Positions 61,601 through 64,000 of a stretch of 64,000 bases of DNA are shown piece after piece. The stretch's first letter is position 1. The number at the start of each line of letters is the position of its first letter. Under the pieces are notes generated by a model. It was not told the DNA's origin and did no database searches. It saw only the letters and a list, made by a program, of their open reading frames with translations. The translations under genes and the position numbers were made by a program. The DNA comes from Cardinalis cardinalis (Eukaryota > Chordata > Aves > Passeriformes > Cardinalidae). The stretch lies in the NCBI GenBank assembly GCA_014549065.1, contig JACDOX010000369.1, positions 301,313 to 365,312 of the forward strand, given 5' to 3'.

Positions 61601-62859
61601 TGTACTTGATGAAATTACTAAAGAAATATTGGAACTTGCCAACTGACCAGGTTCTAAAAACCAAGATGTCCACTTTGCTTAAATAGAATTAACTTTTGAT
61701 CTCCAAGGCAGATTGAGATGACATTGAAAACCCATGTTCTGTTTAAAATGTTATTAATGTTTTTGTTTAACTTATGTAGAAATTGAAAACTTATTCTTTT
61801 ATAGTGTATTACTTAATATTGGTCAAGTTTGAATTAAAAGCAAATTTCCCTCAAATACTTTTTACAGAAACAGTACGGGGGGAGGAGCTGCGCTGATAAT
61901 CATGGAAGAAAGGATAATACTTCTCATTTTCTGTAAGAAGGTTATCATCTGCAAATTTTATAAAAGAATTAGTGAAAAAAGTTTTCATCTGTCCATTTCA
62001 TCTTTGATCTCTATCTGGAGGGATAAATGCTTCCTTAAGGCTGAACACATCAGCAAAATATTTTTTGGTTCTTGGAGTTGTTCTAAATTTCCTCTGGAAG
62101 TTGTTATCTAAAAATTGTAACACCAGTCCAAATAGTTTATGATACATTCATAATTCTGCNTAGAAGAAGGCAAGGATGAAACACAACAATTATTATTTGT
62201 TTTCCTAAGTGTATTTTTACAGCCTAATTCTAGTAAAGGGAAAGGNATGTCTGAAGCCTTTATTTCTTTGCTAGATGTGTCACTTACTGCTGATGAACAT
62301 TCAGAGGGTCACAAAGTTTAATTTATTATTTTTTGTATATAAATACAGGTATTTGAATCCACATCCAGACAGATAATTTAATGACAAGCTAATAGGTGAC
62401 GAGGCATAGTAGCACATTTTCATTTTGAAGGAGACACAATTTACTCTTAGTTAGTTCTATCAATGCAGTTTTTCAAAGTGCTTCCCATTTTAATTAAGGA
62501 ANATATTTTCGCATGGTCTGGGAGTAACAGCAGCATTCTGTTCTGCTAACAGAAGGATCAAAATTGTTGGCACTTAATNCTACTCCTCTCAGTTCCATAG
62601 ATTTCCAGCACAACAAAATGGTTTTATGAATACAGGGTAATTCCAAATAGTAGTCCAAATTTTAGGCTTGATTCAGTAATCTAGACACAACTATATACTG
62701 CCATATGAGACCCTTTACCTTGTCAGAGACATCTACATAGAACGGAAAAATTAGATGCAAGTCCATGAGGACCATGTATTTCAAACACTGGTAGCTTAGA
62801 AGAGTAAATGTCATGATCTGACTATATCAAAAAATAAAGCATGTATTTAGCATCCTTTT

Positions 62860-63240
62860 AAGTGCATTGGAACATTGTCACTCTTGTTCCACAGCCAGTC
62901 TGGTCTTTAATCACCTGTGGACAGGCNAATTGGATTTTGTGTATGTGCAGCTGGATACCCTTGGGGACGTTTCAGATTTATTGGCAGAAGCTCTCTTGCC
63001 GGGACAACTGCACCTTCCAACCCATCACTCTGTTGACTGCACCACCACTGACTGTAACACAAGAAGTCTGCCTCCCATAGAAGAATAACGATTTGAGTGA
63101 TTTGATCATATGTAGATGTCATTGTTTAAGACATCAGTCTGAGGTCTATCACCTGCCTTCTGGCTGCCAGGCCGAGAAGACACAAATCTCCCACAAGTTA
63201 TTACATCTCCCCACATTATTACATTAACATCAGTTGTGTT
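62860..63240. other. GC-richer segment of unknown nature
   Basis: The segment is visibly richer in G and C. Overlapping frames exist on both strands (62862-63080 and 62867-63088 plus, 62907-63122 minus; 71-73 codons), each with one ambiguous base. None has a motif I know. Its position directly upstream of a plus-strand CR1 tail makes an unfamiliar CR1 subfamily body or another nested repeat plausible. It could also be a diverged retroviral piece or non-repeat sequence. Confidence 0.3.
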
Positions 63241-63249
63241 GGAGCACCT

Positions 63250-63424
63250 TTCATGAGTGCTGAGGTCTCCTTAGCCTATCTCATGCAGTACTAGGCACAG
63301 TTTTCAAAAAGCATTTAGACAATGCTCTCAGGCACATGGCATGATTCTTGGGGTTGTCCTGTGTGGGACCAGGAGCTGGACTCAATCAGGGTCCCTTCCA
63401 ACTCAGGATATTCTATGATTTTTT
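63250..63424 (+). mobile_element. CR1 LINE tail, plus strand
   Basis: 'acaatgctctcaggcacatg', 'gcatgattcttggggttgtc', 'ctgtgtgggaccaggagctg', 'gactcaatcagggtcccttc' and 'caactcaggatattctatga' are the final ~120 bp of a CR1 tail with the single terminal octamer 'attctatg'. The left border is uncertain. It belongs to the CR1 subtype whose antisense copy is at 42.57 kb. Confidence 0.88.
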
Positions 63425-64000
63425 TTTGTGTGCTACTAAATTGACTGCTACAGTGAGATAAATTTAGGTGACCGAACCTTCTAGCATTATACAACTTGTA
63501 CATTGTTCTACTGGCTTAAATCCTAACTTCAGTTTTTTTGCTTACAAGATAGAACAGTATTTCAAAGAATTTCAGGCAATGTTCAAGCCACACCTATATT
63601 TAATGCTGTTTAGATTTAGTAATGTAACATACACCGTCCTCTGAGGTAAACTGTATTGCAATAGAATAGGGAACATAACAAAAAGAAAATATTAAAACAA
63701 CTCTATTAAAAATTAAAAACTGTTTTTAGATATATTATTTTGAAAAAAACCTTTGAAATCTTATTATCTATAATCACACAAAGTTAATGTGAACTTTTTA
63801 TTGAAGATTATAATAAGTAGCCAACTTAGCAACTAACAAGCAACAGCCACAGGAAGCCTGTATGGAACAGGGAGATTCTGATTAAATTCAAACCGAAAGA
63901 AAACATGCAAGAGCTGAAAGCATGGACAGATGACCCAGGATGAATAGAAATACTGTGAGCATCAAGGGACTATTTTCGGAAAACCAAAGGACATCTAGAG
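63425..64000. other. Unique AT-rich DNA, no gene seen
   Basis: The last ~575 bp hold a short T run directly after the CR1 tail and otherwise unremarkable AT-rich sequence. A 62-codon minus-strand frame (63315-63503) overlaps the CR1 tail and is not a gene. Confidence 0.55.

Larger units (their letters stand above)
57961..62855. other. Unique AT-rich DNA, no gene identified
   Basis: About 4.9 kb without a supported exon. It holds an A/C-rich tract at 58249-58288 and a pyrimidine tract at 58591-58652. A 103-codon minus-strand frame at 60784-61095 contains an N and no recognisable motif. A 77-codon minus-strand frame at 61193-61426 overlaps a phrase resembling an old amniote repeat. A small G-rich patch at about 61875-61895 stands out in the AT background. 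Confidence 0.45.

Noticed and set aside
1..64000. CRISPR arrays, tRNA or rRNA genes, operons, origins
   Set aside because: I saw no regularly spaced direct repeats with unique spacers, no cloverleaf-type sequence with A and B boxes, and no compact run of long frames. The window is eukaryotic non-coding DNA.

Overview
The window looks like AT-rich, non-coding nuclear DNA from a bird. The evidence is its repeats. Many fragments of CR1, the dominant non-LTR retrotransposon (LINE) of birds and other sauropsids, lie on both strands. There are also three endogenous-retrovirus long terminal repeats (LTRs) of types I know from bird genomes. No virus-like, bacterial or organellar gene organisation is present. 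The scattered single N bases look like ambiguous or heterozygous base calls in a draft assembly, not gaps.

I found no exon of a host protein-coding gene that I can defend. The open reading frames are short (the longest is about 124 codons). Those above 100 codons that I could explain lie in LTRs, CR1 copies or microsatellites, and the rest fit chance in AT-rich DNA. The window is therefore either a gene desert or the inside of a very long intron, and the sequence alone does not say which. I saw no tRNA, rRNA, CRISPR array or operon.

Layout. 0-11.4 kb: mostly unique AT-rich DNA with one CR1 tail at 3.6 kb. 11.4-12.0 kb: an unidentified, more GC-rich block. 12.5-13.9 kb: three CR1 pieces, two of them abutting head to head. 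14-18.5 kb: A/C-rich tracts, a CA microsatellite and short tandem duplications. 18.5-18.9 kb: a cluster of three CR1 ends. 24.0-24.8 kb: an LTR built of internal modules. 26.7-27.4 kb: a G-quadruplex-type motif and a long GGGA/GGAA tract. 32.1-39.97 kb: two LTRs of one family in opposite orientations, enclosing CR1 copies at 33.2-34.0, 34.5-34.9 and 35.3 kb. The 33.2 kb copy still shows remains of its reverse-transcriptase gene. 42.5-48.3 kb: four minus-strand CR1 tails and a GT microsatellite. 54.1-54.9 kb: a long plus-strand CR1. 63.25-63.42 kb: a CR1 tail. The rest is unique sequence.

Nothing here supports a new multi-gene system. The best leads are structural: the oppositely oriented LTR pair, an unnamed repeat present at 28.9 and 36.5 kb, a cluster of N bases confined to one CR1 copy, small perfect palindromes, and two or three unexplained GC-richer islands (11.4-12.0, 57.1-57.9 and 62.86-63.2 kb).
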